Below, piece after piece: positions 24,588 through 36,499 of a stretch of 64,000 bases of DNA. Each line of letters opens with the position of its first letter. The first letter of the stretch is position 1. The stretch spans positions 1,656,436,062 to 1,656,500,061 of the forward strand of contig OY728121.1 of the NCBI GenBank assembly GCA_963277665.1. Reading direction: 5' to 3'. This stretch comes from Viscum album. Lineage: Eukaryota > Streptophyta > Magnoliopsida > Santalales > Viscaceae. Both the position numbers and the translations under genes were made by a program. A model generated the notes under the pieces. That model was not told the origin of the DNA. It was given only the letters and a program-made list of their open reading frames with translations, and did no database searches.

Positions 24588-26721
24588 TAGGTAATAATTT
24601 AGTCAAGACCGGTTCAACTTTTTTGGAGTTATTACTCAGAGGTACATATCTTCTAGAACCACTTCCTATTTTAATTACAAGACAAGGATGTAAATTTTTA
24701 GAAACCAATCTCTCTATACTTACCCAAGATTCCATTATATATTTCTATACTTTGTCTTTTCCTAATACATGTCCCTAGGTTTCTCACTAAACCTTTCTGA
24801 TCCTAGTTCCAAAGGTTAACCAAAAATTTTATTTGATAAAAATTTATATAACCCAGACCTTTTAGATATATTATTAAATAATTCTTAATATAATCATCCA
24901 TTAATTACATCTTAAATATTATGAGTCATAGTGTCATTAGAAGAGTAGGATCATAATAAATCAATGGAAACTAAAACCTGGAATCTATATTTTTACCCTT
25001 AGTGAACCCACAAATCCACTTGATCTTCTAAAACTGTATATTATATCCTAGGGAATACATATAAGAAAATGGTGAGCTATGAATCTCACTAAGATAATAA
25101 ACATGATGAGGAAACATGTTATGCGATTTGATGATATAAAATGACATCACAGAAGAGAAGGCACACAAGTAATCACCTAGAAGAATAAAATAAAGAATGT
25201 GGAATCATAAGATCATGACAATAGAGGAAATGAGGAATAAACACAAAACATGGCATAAACATGAGTCAAGGATAACATTCTAGACAATATCACATTATAG
25301 GAAAAGTCCCATAATGGATTAGGTTTATTCCCTAACTCCATACATGACCTCTCAAGAGAATAAAACATTACCAAATAAATTGGAGTGATATTTTGGTGCA
25401 CCCATAATAAAATGTTCATAATTTATGTGTTCCAAAAAAGTAAATCAATAATTAGGAATTACATAAGAATTATCCATGGAAAGAAAAAAGGGTTTCATTA
25501 TCCTTTATTATATCATAATCAAATGAAATTTCATAGTTGAGGAATTTTATACATAAACCTAATGTATGTAATACACCTTATAAGGATTGGATAATAATCT
25601 AGGAATATATTAAGAGACATATATAAATATTTTATAATCATTTGATAACATTATAGGTTTTTTATTGATGAAATGAGATACTTTTAACAATATTAATGAA
25701 ATTATTGAGAAACATAACCTTTTTTTCTTTTAGAATCACTATAAAAAACTAAAAACATTAAAAAAATATTATATAAAATATTTTATTTAAAAGTATCCAT
25801 GTATATTTATAATGTAATCTTCTACTAGTTAAGTGTTCTTGATGATTGTTAATTTAATACATGTCTAGTATGTTAAAATAATGATTCCTTTCTCATTTTT
25901 GTAAGAAAACTAAAAATGTAAATTGTTTATAAAATGATAGGAATAAACCTTTTAAAACATTTGGTTAAATATGATCATGGGAAGTAATTTCTTTTAACAA
26001 TAATAGGATAATTTTTTAAAAAAATTAAAACACTTTAAAGAAAACCTGGACATGGTAGACAAAATGTTTTCAACCAAAGAGAGAAATGAACTCAGATTTT
26101 ATTAAATATATTTTCTCATTTAATTTAATTACTAATGAGTGTAAAAATGGTAATATTACATTAATAATTCTGGAAACATAAACCTTTTACAGTTTGTTAA
26201 TTTTTAAATCATGTCCCCCATGAATGAAGGAAATGAGTTATAAATTAAAAATCAAGGAATATTGAAGTGTTAATTATATAATATGTAAATGGGTAGTATA
26301 TATACCATATAAAAGAAACTTGGTGCATAAATAAACATGTGTCTCAAAAATGGATTTTGGAGACGAAACCCTTACCTCGAATCCGAATATTCATGTGTAT
26401 TCCTTGTCTTATAGAATAATAAAATTATATTATTTATGTAATTTATTAAGATAAAATTTCATGTTTATTATTTATATTAATTTTTATTTTTAACCATTTC
26501 ATATTAAATTACTTAACTAATTCATTTCTTGTCATACATTTTGACGTTAAAAGGATCATATGTCCAAAATCACTTTAGTAAGTTGAGTAAGGTCAAAAAT
26601 ATTTTTCATTTAATCATCTCCAGAATTTGAGTCATGAAATTTTAATAATTTTATATATAAATATTACAATTAAAAGTAACCCTAAAATGTGGTTATGAAA
26701 AATGAATTATGTTACAATCAT

Positions 26722-27320
26722 GGATAAGGTAGGTCGTATCTATGCATGTGTTACATTTCAATTTTTGAAGGTCATGATGGAAATATAGTAAGTGTTCTTT
26801 TATTATTACAGAATAATTATTAGATCATAAATATAATATTTTTTTAATAACCTTACATATACCTTCAATGTGATACAGTAATAATTAAATTAAAAAAACC
26901 AATAACATTACTTTGTGAGGTGGTAGTCCACCATACATGCGAACAACTTTATCAATTTCAATGGATTGTAATGTAAGATAGTATATAACATATTACTTTT
27001 ACATAGTGGTTAATATTTAATTATTATCATATATATTCATTAAATTGATCCTTATTACCTTCCTTGTAAACTATTATTGAAAAACAAATAAGATCGCTTT
27101 GTGAGGTGGGAATCCATCGTACGCAAAAGCAATGTAATAATATTTTCTATATAATGGAAAGTAAGAAGGTGTGTGTGATATAATAATTATATAATTAATT
27201 ATATAATTAATTTTATAAAGAAAAGTTAAATACATCATTTTAACCAGCATTTAGAAGTGGTGATAGAAAATAAATTACCTCGGTTCGTGAGGTGGTAGTC
27301 CACTATACAGACGATCAACA
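26722..27320 (-). repeat. Four spaced motif repeats in LARD-1 5' LTR
   Basis: Same array in the sister LTR. Copies lie near 26722-26754, 26909-26947, 27092-27130 and 27280-27320, spaced about 185 bases. The second copy keeps the self-complementary core GGTGGTAGTCCACC perfectly. The motif is kept in both LTRs while the spacers have drifted. Confidence 0.7.
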
Positions 27321-27656
27321 ATCTTGTTTTACATTTTATGGAGAAGGATATTGTTTTAGGTCATGAAATAAACATAAAAAAAATCTAAGTATAGGTAATA
27401 TAGAGATGTTTTTATATGTTAATACATTAAAAATACTTGAATTAGTTAGAATAAAAACTAATATTACACACTTGATTAAGGACGTTACCTCTTTTTCAGA
27501 ATACTTCTTTAGGTTTTCACCCAAAGACTTTGTAGTTTGGATTTTAGATTTAAAAAAAGTATTATAGGATGATTATAGTGAATTAAGTATGTGATTCAAG
27601 TAAATTTAGGGAAAAAATTGGTGTTGGAATTGCCAATTATAGAGGAGAGGGGGTGA

Positions 27657-27667
27657 CCTTTTATAAG
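27657..27667 (-). promoter_or_regulatory. TATA box of LARD-1 5' LTR
   Basis: The minus strand reads CTTATAAAAGG, a good plant TATA box, followed downstream by a C/T-rich stretch (CACCCCCTCTCCTCT) typical of a plant start region. The sister LTR has a decayed version near 17461-17470. Confidence 0.55.
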
Positions 27668-28840
27668 TGGGGGAGAGGACACTCTTGAAATTTTTTAAAT
27701 TAAAGAATTACACCCATGTTATTTTTAGGATAAAATGATTCCAATAGATTTTTTTTAAAATTACAAGATATAAGGTATATATATGACTATAAAATAAGAT
27801 TTATAGATGTTTTTGTCCATTTAAACCCTTATATTTTTATTTTACCTTGGATAAACGTGTTTTCACCTTAAATAAATTTTTTTTCTATTTACACTATTCA
27901 TAATGGTTAAGAATTAAGTTGAAATTATTCGAGAATATAAATTATTCTGATTGAAAATATGGAATCTATTTTTCAAAATTCAACTCATAGAAGTGGTTGG
28001 ATTTAATTTATAATTAAACCCATAGACATATTGAAGATTTTTTTTAAATAAATTCATTTCCATCAAGCATAAGATGATATTATAATCACTATTTGAAAAA
28101 TAATCATAATTAGAGGAATTTAAATTAATATTTTTAGATATATAATTTATAAATTTTATTTAAATCATTCATCATTAAGGGTTATTTGACCATTAAAAAA
28201 GTTTTCATAAAAATGTATTTTAATCATAATAATAAACATATACTAAATTCTAGAATAAGATAATTTAATTTTAATTAAATAGATTTAATAAAACTAAACA
28301 AATACCTATGTTAATTTTAAATGAAATTAAAATAATAATGGTACTTTAAAATTACTAAATGTATTGAAATCGAATGAAAATTTTATAAAAATTGGTTTTT
28401 TTATTATTCAATAAAAAGTATTATATTTCTAAAAATCCAAAAAAAATAAAAATAATTTAATATAAATACTACAATTTAAATAAATAAATTCATTTTATCA
28501 AATAAATATTCTAAAAGTGGAGAAATTATTAATTGTATTATTTTATCATACAAATATGTAATAATATTTTTTAGAAGAAAACATATTTTCGATGAATAAA
28601 ATGACCTTTCCTAAAATCGAGTGAATAGTTAGTTACAATTTATGATTAAATTTATATTTAGGAGGAAGTTTATATAGATTATATAAAATATTTAATCCTA
28701 TTTATACTTTCTAATATAGTTTCTGGTTTAAAATGATCATATTTAAATAATAACATTTCATGGTTTGTTTTGCCTTGGTGTTTCCTATTATATAAACTAT
28801 CAAATTAAATGTTATTATTTTTAAATATTGGGGCTTTACA

Positions 28841-29231
28841 CAAGGTATATCATATGAATTGTCATATATATATCATTATTCATCAAGTTATTAGCATGAA
28901 TCTAGTATACCATGCAACTATTCAATAATGATTTGATATACACTCCAATTTTTTGGGGTGAAGAATCATAATAAATTGAGGTACCTTCTCATGATGTATT
29001 TCCTTGGTAATTTATATTACAGAAGATTATGAGAAAGATACCCACAAGGAAGAAATCCATATTTATATGTTTCATTGGAAATTCCTGGTTACATATGTGA
29101 GTATTAATACTTAGTATTTAAGATTATTATTAATGGATATTATGAGTCATGTAATTTTATGTATTGATGAAAACCATGATGAAATATGTTGGTGGGAAAT
29201 TGATACATTTGGTGTGGAATTAGTAATATTT
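28841..29231 (+). repeat. Copia LTR1, first surviving part
   Basis: Aligns with 34890-35226 of LTR2, clearly so from about 28990 onward through shared blocks such as GATTATGAGAA.GATACC and ATGGATATTATGAGT. It ends at the 10-bp AGTAATATTT that is repeated on the far side of the LINE. Confidence 0.65.
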
Positions 29232-29353
29232 GACTGAAAATTAACTTTTTATTTTGAAAAAAAAAATTATTAAAAATGTGGTAAACATTTCATGTTCTAA
29301 ATAGGAAATTAGTAGAAACAATAAAAAATCATTGAAAGGTTGAAATCAAGTTT

Positions 29354-29884
29354 ATGTCTATTAGAATCCTTACCCCTATATTGGCTCTATTGAAGAGTCA
29401 TAACCATCTTGTTCAGATCATCCATGATGCAGTACTCAAAATTATAAGAAAACTTGTCCCATGTTTGGAGATAATCTTACACATTAATCTTCTTTTCATT
29501 GAACCATTGTGCCAAAATAAAATATTTCTTATTGATCCATATATATTATTCCTTATTAGTGTCTACTCTAATAATTCTATCACTCATCTTGTAGACATCC
29601 TCCTGTATATAATTGATATCAAAGTAATCCTCTATCATTTTTTCATTGGAATGAATAATACACTTCAATTTTCCCCATATTTACCCAACTTCCTTATTTG
29701 CTGCCCTAAACATTGTATTAGATACTCCTTTCTCCTGAATCAGAGTCTCCACCATACCATACCATGCCATCTAATTTTCACTTTAACAATTCAGACTCTA
29801 CTTGCCTTCTCAGACATTGGCCATGGGTTCGCTATTTATCACCTTATTCCTTTTGGGGGACCTTGTTTCCATTGGATTTGGTAA
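29354..29884 (+). other. Long antisense open frame over the LINE, not a gene
   Basis: A 176-codon frame, the longest in the window, lies antisense to the LINE. Its translation is rich in Ile, Leu, Phe, His and Pro, with the character of a reverse-complement reading of a Lys/Asn/Glu-rich coding strand. On the minus strand this stretch should be the LINE ORF2 region. I see no domain on either strand and treat the plus frame as chance. Confidence 0.4.
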
Positions 29885-30574
29885 CTAAGAGTAGTCCTAA
29901 TATCCTTTTTACTTATTTCCCTTTAGCACAATGTATCTCCTTGAATCCCTTTTTCATTTCCACCCTTTCTTCCTTATTGGGTTGTATAGGCCCCTTCTGT
30001 TCACTTCATAATCACTATCCACCAAAACATAACTAGATATCTCATCTTCTAAATCTGTCCCATTAACGCTTCATCCCTCAGAGAGGTCCTTTGCTAGTAT
30101 TATAGTTTAGATTGACCTTCTATCTTGTGTTACCCCCCCTTATTCCGGAACTAAAACTTTAATATCTAGATCTTAAAAGAGATTGCTAAGATTAATAGTC
30201 AAGTTGGTCTTTATTAGCCTCATCCAACCTGTTGCATTTTCCCATCCCTCAATATCTCTATTTTCTAGGAAGGTCTTTGCATCTTTCTCAATTTCCACTT
30301 ATAGCACCGATTTTTTTTATCTACAACACAAATTTACCATATCTTATTACTGGATTTTACCTTTTAAGAATAAATTTTTATTTACATAGGCCCTATTTCA
30401 CACACCCCTTCCAAATCACACCACAATCATCCAATGATACCCACTACATTTGGATAGTGAATTAGAGATAGTTCGTCCTTTTGAATCATAACATCATTTT
30501 CTATTTCATTCAGATCCAAATATTCATCTTTGAGACCAGCTAATGGTTTTCTCCTAGTTGACTTCCGACTAACA

Positions 30575-31080
30575 TTATCTATAGAAAAAAAATACCTCTG
30601 GATTACTAATTCGGATAAAAGTATAATCAGTTTGAACATGTTCCTTCATACCTGCTGTGGAAGTGGACACCAAACCCCTGCCACTACATCCCCCTAAATC
30701 TATCGTCCCATAGTGATTCCTGCTCATATGCCTATAAAATTCTATCAAGTGACCCATTTTAGGGCATGAAAAACAGAAATAAATCCACGTCTCAAATAGA
30801 AATGGTTTTTTATAACGGAACTCTTCCTTGACCACAAACTAAATATACTCTACATTCATTCTTGGAACATTGAATTCAACCAAAATTTGTATGGAAATAG
30901 GATGGAATATAGATCTTATTCTACTATTAAAGAAAAAAATAATCCCACTAAATTTCCTAGGAGTCCAATAATAATAGGATTCTGAAATGGAATCATGATT
31001 TCTAGAAAACTAACCCAAATCGTTGTGTTCAGGGTATCATGTTTCATGTAGAAGTTCTAATTCCACCTGAATAAGCATAA
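30575..31080 (-). pseudogene. LINE ORF1-like remnant (DUF4283 and zinc knuckle)
   Basis: On the minus strand the segment from about 31030 to 30836 reads TIWVSFLEIMIPF, then GLLGNLVGLFF and IQILVEFNVP. This follows the DUF4283 pattern (WVRLPG.P...W......IG..LG.......RI.VE.D). It runs into VKEEFRYKKPFLFE and CFSCPKMGHLIEFY at 30775-30734. That is a CX2CX4HX4C knuckle in which the last Cys is now Tyr. Such proteins bind the element RNA. The frame is broken by stops upstream of 30835, and the open part continues to 30575 without further motifs. Confidence 0.6.
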
Positions 31081-31557
31081 GAGGGATTCATTACAGATGT
31101 AGGGATCACATGACCAAGACTTGATCAATTCATTCTCTTATGTGAATCGAATAATGATGTTATAGCTTCTAGGAAGACCCACTTTAGATCATTCTTGTAA
31201 TATGAATGATCTGAAAACAAATCCATAGAATGAACCCCCCGACGGGTGAATTTTTTTGAACAAAGAAATCAAAATCAGATTCAAGAGGGTTTGGGTATTG
31301 GGGAACTCCAAGGATGAGAGAAACATTTGTGGGATGTCATCGAAGATGTTCTAACAATTTATGGAAAACTGAAATATGATGTATTATAAGAAGGTAGTTG
31401 GGGTTCAAGAGGGGAGATAAGAAGCGAGTACTGCCCCACTCGAATGAAAATTGAGGTCACTCCCCCTATGTAGGGGGGTGGAATAGTGTGGCATCTGTCC
31501 CCACCTTGTTTATGAAATGAGAATGGTTCCCATTTCCACCTCTACTCCCCCAACATG

Positions 31558-33025
31558 AGTAATATTTCATTAATGAATAATGAAATAAAGGGTTTGAATG
31601 TTTAGTTATTTATCCAAAGTTGATATCTTATAACCTTTTACGAATATTATAAAAATTAAATAAATATATGTCCATGGTGTTCCTTAGGAATGTTCAATTT
31701 CTGAAAATCAATGAAATATAAATCAAGAATATAAGTTGATGACACCATCCTGCAACTTCCATGATTAGAGATATCATGATAAAGGGATTATATTATACAG
31801 TAAGCACACATACAAGGTTTTATATCATTGCTACCTTATCTTATTTATCTATGAGTTCCATAGATTGTTTCTAGAACCTAACCATGGACATTGGGATGCT
31901 TCACCTAATGCCACAGAGAAAGCAGCCTTCAGGTTCACACATTACATGTATCTAGAACCTCAGATAAATATTATTATTATTTATTAATTAACATGTTGAA
32001 TAAAAAATATTCCCATAAGTTATTTAATAATTTTCCATAATTTTTTAATCACATATATTCCATCAGTTTTTATTTAGGAGAATATTTTTCGAGAATAATA
32101 TTTAATTAATATTTATTTATTATTTAGTGTATGTAATGTTTTTTTATTTTTGGTGAATAATGCAGTGATATTTATTTATTAAATAAATAGGCATTATTAA
32201 AGGTCAAATAAATATTGTGCAGGAATGAAAGAACAAGTTTAGTAGTCTAGTGAAAAAAATATATTGAATATTAATTCAATTATTAATATTTAATTAATAC
32301 ATAAGTTTTTCACAAGTGAGTAAATAATAGTAATATTATTATTATTGTTATAGACATGGGGTTCCACTAGGATTAATGAAATAATAATGGAAGATATGAA
32401 AATATTATTTTTAACCCTATAAATTTATAAAGCTAATTATATGATTTCTTATGTGTAGATGCCATTTGTTTTGTTTTTTCAAAACATTATTCTTATAATT
32501 ACCTAAAGGACCTACATGGCTCCCTTATCCAAAAACACTCTCAAGTACAAAGAATGATCCTCCTCCTGCACCAATCTTGATTCTAGAGAGATCTAATAGA
32601 ATCCTTTTGAATAAATTCACAAGGTGATCAGTGAGAAATGAAGAAAGAATTAGGATCTACCATGCTAGAACTTGAATATTCCTACATTGATGTTTAGAGG
32701 TTTTTGGAAGATATTTGGATCCACATTGGATGGAATATAAACTTTATTCTGAAAACATAGTAACTGTATGACATAGAGACAAGTTCAGATTCATTAATGA
32801 AGAATGAATTCATTACAAGGTAATTATTTAATTGTTTAGATTAATTATAAATAATACATGATTATCCTATATTTTGGCTTCACCATTCTCATATAAATTT
32901 ATATTTGATTAAATTACATTATTCATAGTGTTTATATTCGATGTAAATCTTATAATAATTATCAATTAAAAAAATATAGGTTGTGTATACCCTATCTGAG
33001 ACTTCCATAGCACCCAAAACCTTCA
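31558..33025 (+). repeat. Copia LTR1, second part
   Basis: Resumes the LTR after the LINE. It aligns with 35216-36499 and then, across LARD-2, with 45205-45388 of LTR2. Near 32841 it holds the uninterrupted form of the site where LARD-2 inserted in LTR2. It ends AAACCTTCA two bases before the primer site. Confidence 0.75.
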
Positions 33026-33027
33026 AG

Positions 33028-33039
33028 TGGTATGAATGG
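33028..33039 (+). other. Copia primer binding site, decayed
   Basis: TGGTATGAATGG just inside LTR1, recognisable as a mutated TGGTATCAGAGC (initiator Met tRNA complement). Confidence 0.6.
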
Positions 33040-33421
33040 GTTCAAGAAATTATTAATGATTATTTAAATATTGTTGATTGATTTAGTATTTTATCTTTAA
33101 TTTTAAATTTTAGTTTAATATATCTTTAATACTAATGATCATATCTAATATTCTTTATCTCTATTCTAACAAATATAACATGGATAGATTAATTTTATGA
33201 ATGAAAAATATTTGAAGGACTTGTTTGAAGTTGACAAGAATTATGGCTAGATAGAACATGAGTACACATCGTAGAGACTTTTCATAAACATTGTGTACCC
33301 ATGCTCTTTGAACTAAGATAATTTAGGGAATTTACTATGATAAAACATTATCTACCTTTTTATTGTCTAAATTCATTAGAATCCAAATTTTAATGTGGTT
33401 TATTGTGACTATAACATTTGT

Positions 33422-34605
33422 AATATGGCTACCAGAATAACTTTATTTAATGGGAACCATCATGAAGATGTATATATGACACAAAAATAAGGGTTCATGA
33501 CAATAGGTGATGAAAAAAGGTTTTCATGTTTCAAATATCCATTTATGGATTAATGAAACAATCCTTGTCTTGGTGAATTTAATTTAATGAAGCTATTGGG
33601 AATTTGGTTTCTTTAAGAATGAATATGAACAATGTGTTTACAATAATTTTAGGGATAAAATGGTTTTTATACAAGTTTTACTTGTTGATAAAATATTACT
33701 TATTGGAAATTAAATATAATTCACAAATTCATCCAATTATAGGTTAAAAAAGATTATCCACAACGAACATTGGTGAAATATCCTATATTCTAGGAATCAA
33801 AATCATTTGTGACAGTTCCCATAGGCTGGTTGATATAAGTCCAAGTTCTTATATTTACCATATTCTGGATATATTTTTATGGAAAATCTAATAGGGGATT
33901 GGTTCTGGTGTCCCATGGTATGCATATTTCCTAGAAAATGTGTCATTAGAAACAATAGGATAAAGAGAGAATAAGTAAGATCCCATACACTTCAGTGATA
34001 GGATCAGTCATTTATTCCATGTTATATACTAGACTTGATGTTTACTATGATTTGATAATGGTAGGATAATTTATATTTGATCTAAGAAAACAACATTTGT
34101 TTGCTGTAATGTCTATCCTTATATATCTGAGGAGATATAAGGATATGTTACTAGTGTATAGAGGAGATAAGGATAAATTCATTAATGGATATACTAATTA
34201 TATTTTTCAAACAAATCAAAATGAATTTTATTCATAATTCAGATTTGTTTTCAATCTCAATAGAGGAGTTGTTAGTTGGAAGAGTTCAAAATGCTACTTT
34301 TCACTGATTATATACCCGATTTGGAGTATATAACAACTTCTGATGAAACCAAATAAACCATTTGGATGTGAAACTTCTTCCATGATCTTGATGTGGTACC
34401 TAGTAGTAAAGACCCTATCACATTATACTGAGATATTACTATCACGGTGGATATGGCCAATGAACCAGGGTCATAATAATAGAAAAATCACATACTCGGG
34501 TAGTATAACCTCTTGGGGAATTTCTATCAGTGCTTTGAAGTTTTTGTAAAAATGGTTTACATTGAAGAAAATCTAGGAGAACCCTACACTAAATCATTAT
34601 CTTAG
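33422..34605 (+). pseudogene. Ty1/copia reverse transcriptase and RNase H remnant
   Basis: Landmarks in order are LFNGNHHEDVYMTQ (near 33450), GFFKNEYEQCVY (from about 33606), and LLVDKILLIGN at 33678, where copia RT has YVDD. Next come SYILGIKI (near 33788), a VIGSVIYSMLYTRLDVYY block, YLRRYKDMLLVYRG and GVVSWKSSK. The end is ENLGEPYTKSL near 34570, the usual C-terminal copia RNase H wording. Reading jumps between frames several times, and the second active-site Asp is replaced by Lys, so it is inactive. The product would have copied element RNA into DNA. Confidence 0.85.
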
Positions 34606-34678
34606 TATAGGAATGAGTATCATTTGAGTACTAGTGGATTGAATGTTGATAGTAGTTGGATCTAGTGCAAGTGGGATT

Positions 34679-36499
34679 CAGTTGGAGTTGGTCCCCTAGA
34701 ACCAACATCTATGGACTATATGATTACCTATATTTATAATTTTTAATATTAAAAATGTTTTTCACATCATTATTTTTATTATGGGTGAAATAGTATCTGA
34801 TAATTTCATAATAGTAATTATCACATAGAAATGTCTTAGTAGTTTCCTGTTATGACGATAACCTAGAAGTTCCATAAAAATATTTTTAAATATACGTTAT
34901 ATAGTAGGATGATTCATTTGAGGGACAAAAATTATATATTATATCATGATTATAGACACACAAGAATTTTATGAACTTTATCTTGGTGTATTCCCTTGGA
35001 AATTTCAATTGTATATGATTATGAGAATGATACCTACTAGAAGAAAATCCACATTTATTTATGTCATTAGATGTTACTATAAGTGAAAAAGTGTATTTAT
35101 CATTAGACTTTAAAATTTTCAATGATGGATATTATGAGTTGTGTGATTTGATGTAATGATGGAAATCATAACGATGTATGTATGTGGTGAAGTAGGATAC
35201 ATTGGGTGTTTCATGAGTAATATTTCATTAATCAATAATAAGGGAACATATGTTTACCTTATACTCTTTAATAGAAGTTGACATCTTAATCAATATTATT
35301 GAAATTGTATGGCCTAAATAAATCCATTTCCATGGTGTTCTGTATGCATGTTCAATTTTTTTTAATGAAAAAGAGTGAGACATTGAACACATAGGTTCAT
35401 GTCATCAACATGAAACCTTTTTGATTAGAGGTACTATAATAAATGGATTACATTACATAGTAAGAATCCTTATATGGTTTTATTTCATTTCAATATTAAC
35501 TTATTTTTGTATGGGTTCCTTGGAATGATGTTAGATGATAACCTTGGAAATTGGGGAACATCCCCTAATTCCATTGAGAAAGAGGCATAGAGGGTCGCAT
35601 ACTAAGTTTGTTGATATTCTTAGTTAAATAACAATATTATTTATTATTCAACATATTGAATAAATGTTATTCCCAAATGTGGTTTAAATATTATTCACAT
35701 TTTCATGATCACATATATTTTAACACTATTTATTCGAGACAATATTTTGTGAGAAGAATATTTAATAAATATTTAGTTTCTATTTGGTGAATATAATATT
35801 TATTTATTTATTAATCAGTAATATAGTGATATTTATTTCTGAAATAAATATTCAGTATTCAAGGTATGAAAAATATTATATAGGAATTAAAAACTGAGTT
35901 TAATGGTCCGATGAGAAATAATACATATATTGAATAAATAATATTTAATTAATTCATGATTTTTTCATAAGTCAAAAAATAATAAAAATAATATTACTAT
36001 AATTATATACATGGGGTTTAGTAGAGATTAAAGAAAAGATAAGGGTGTATATACATGTATTATTTTCTAACCATGTCATTATATAAACCCATTTATATTA
36101 TTTTTTATAAGTGGATTTCATTTGTTTTGGGAATTCATAGAAACATTAAGAGAATTTTATCAAGGTTTGAGAGAGATCCCTTCTTCAAGAACTCTCTCAC
36201 GAATGGAGAGTGATCCCCCCCATGTGTTGATTCTAGAGATGTACAAGGGAATGATTTTGATGTGATTCTCAGGGAGATCATAGAGGAACCATGAAAACAT
36301 TAGTATCTACCAAACTAGCACAAGAATGTTCCTTTGATGACATTTAAAGGTTTTTGGAGCACATGTTGATTACTGTTGCGGAAATCTACACTTTATACCT
36401 TCAACGTAATGATCATATGATGTAGATATGTTTTAAGATACATCAATTAATAAATAATTCATCCCCAGGTAATTATGGAATTGTTTAAATTAATTATAA
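34679..36499 (+). repeat. Copia LTR2, main part
   Basis: Starts near CAGTTGGAGTTGG, right after a purine-rich GTGCAAGTGGGA (the copia polypurine tract, about 34664-34675). It aligns with LTR1 and is uninterrupted at the LINE site. It breaks at TATAA (36495-36499), where LARD-2 begins, and finishes at 45205-45388. Confidence 0.75.

Larger units (their letters stand above)
14578..28840 (-). mobile_element. LARD-1: long non-coding LTR retrotransposon
   Basis: Two alignable long repeats (about 14578-18673 and 24872-28840) flank about 6.2 kb. Of that, 2.7 kb is a later solo LTR, leaving about 3.5 kb of mostly non-coding interior. Such proportions match large retrotransposon derivatives (LARDs), which depend on other elements for protein. 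Orientation is minus: TATA-like boxes point that way, and a purine tract (AAGGGGTAAAA) stands directly before the TG of the 14578-18673 copy, making it the 3' LTR. Its interior start and general LTR plan also match LARD-2. The right edge meets copia LTR sequence and the left edge meets Tat RNase H. No target duplication is seen, so a deletion or recombination at one edge is likely. Boundaries are by eye. Confidence 0.65.
24872..28840 (-). repeat. LARD-1 5' LTR
   Basis: Upstream LTR on the minus strand. It begins TGTAAAGCCCC at 28840 going leftward, a usual plant LTR start, and ends near 24872. Only a weak, unconvincing primer-site resemblance is seen just beyond that end. It carries the better-kept versions of the promoter, the 186-bp repeat motifs and the splice-donor-like block. 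Confidence 0.68.
29232..31557 (-). mobile_element. LINE insertion in copia LTR1
   Basis: About 2.3 kb interrupts LTR1 at a point where LTR2 is continuous (near 35215). The 10-mer AGTAATATTT occurs on both sides (29222-29231 and 31558-31567) but once in LTR2, so it is the target duplication. Length and variability fit a non-LTR element. On the minus strand it carries a DUF4283-like domain and a CCHC-type knuckle, as in plant LINE ORF1. I could not identify ORF2 (endonuclease and RT) with confidence, and at 2.3 kb there is not room for a full one, so the copy is deleted inside or very decayed. Confidence 0.65.

Noticed and set aside
24860..24872. Primer binding site for LARD-1 at the 5' LTR edge
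   Set aside because: Resemblance to the initiator Met complement needs a two-base insertion and several mismatches, so I did not call it, although LARD-2 has a good site.
29354..29884. Longest open frame in the window (176 codons, plus strand)
   Set aside because: It is antisense to a LINE, has no domain, and its Ile/Leu/Phe/His-rich make-up fits a reverse reading of decayed coding DNA.
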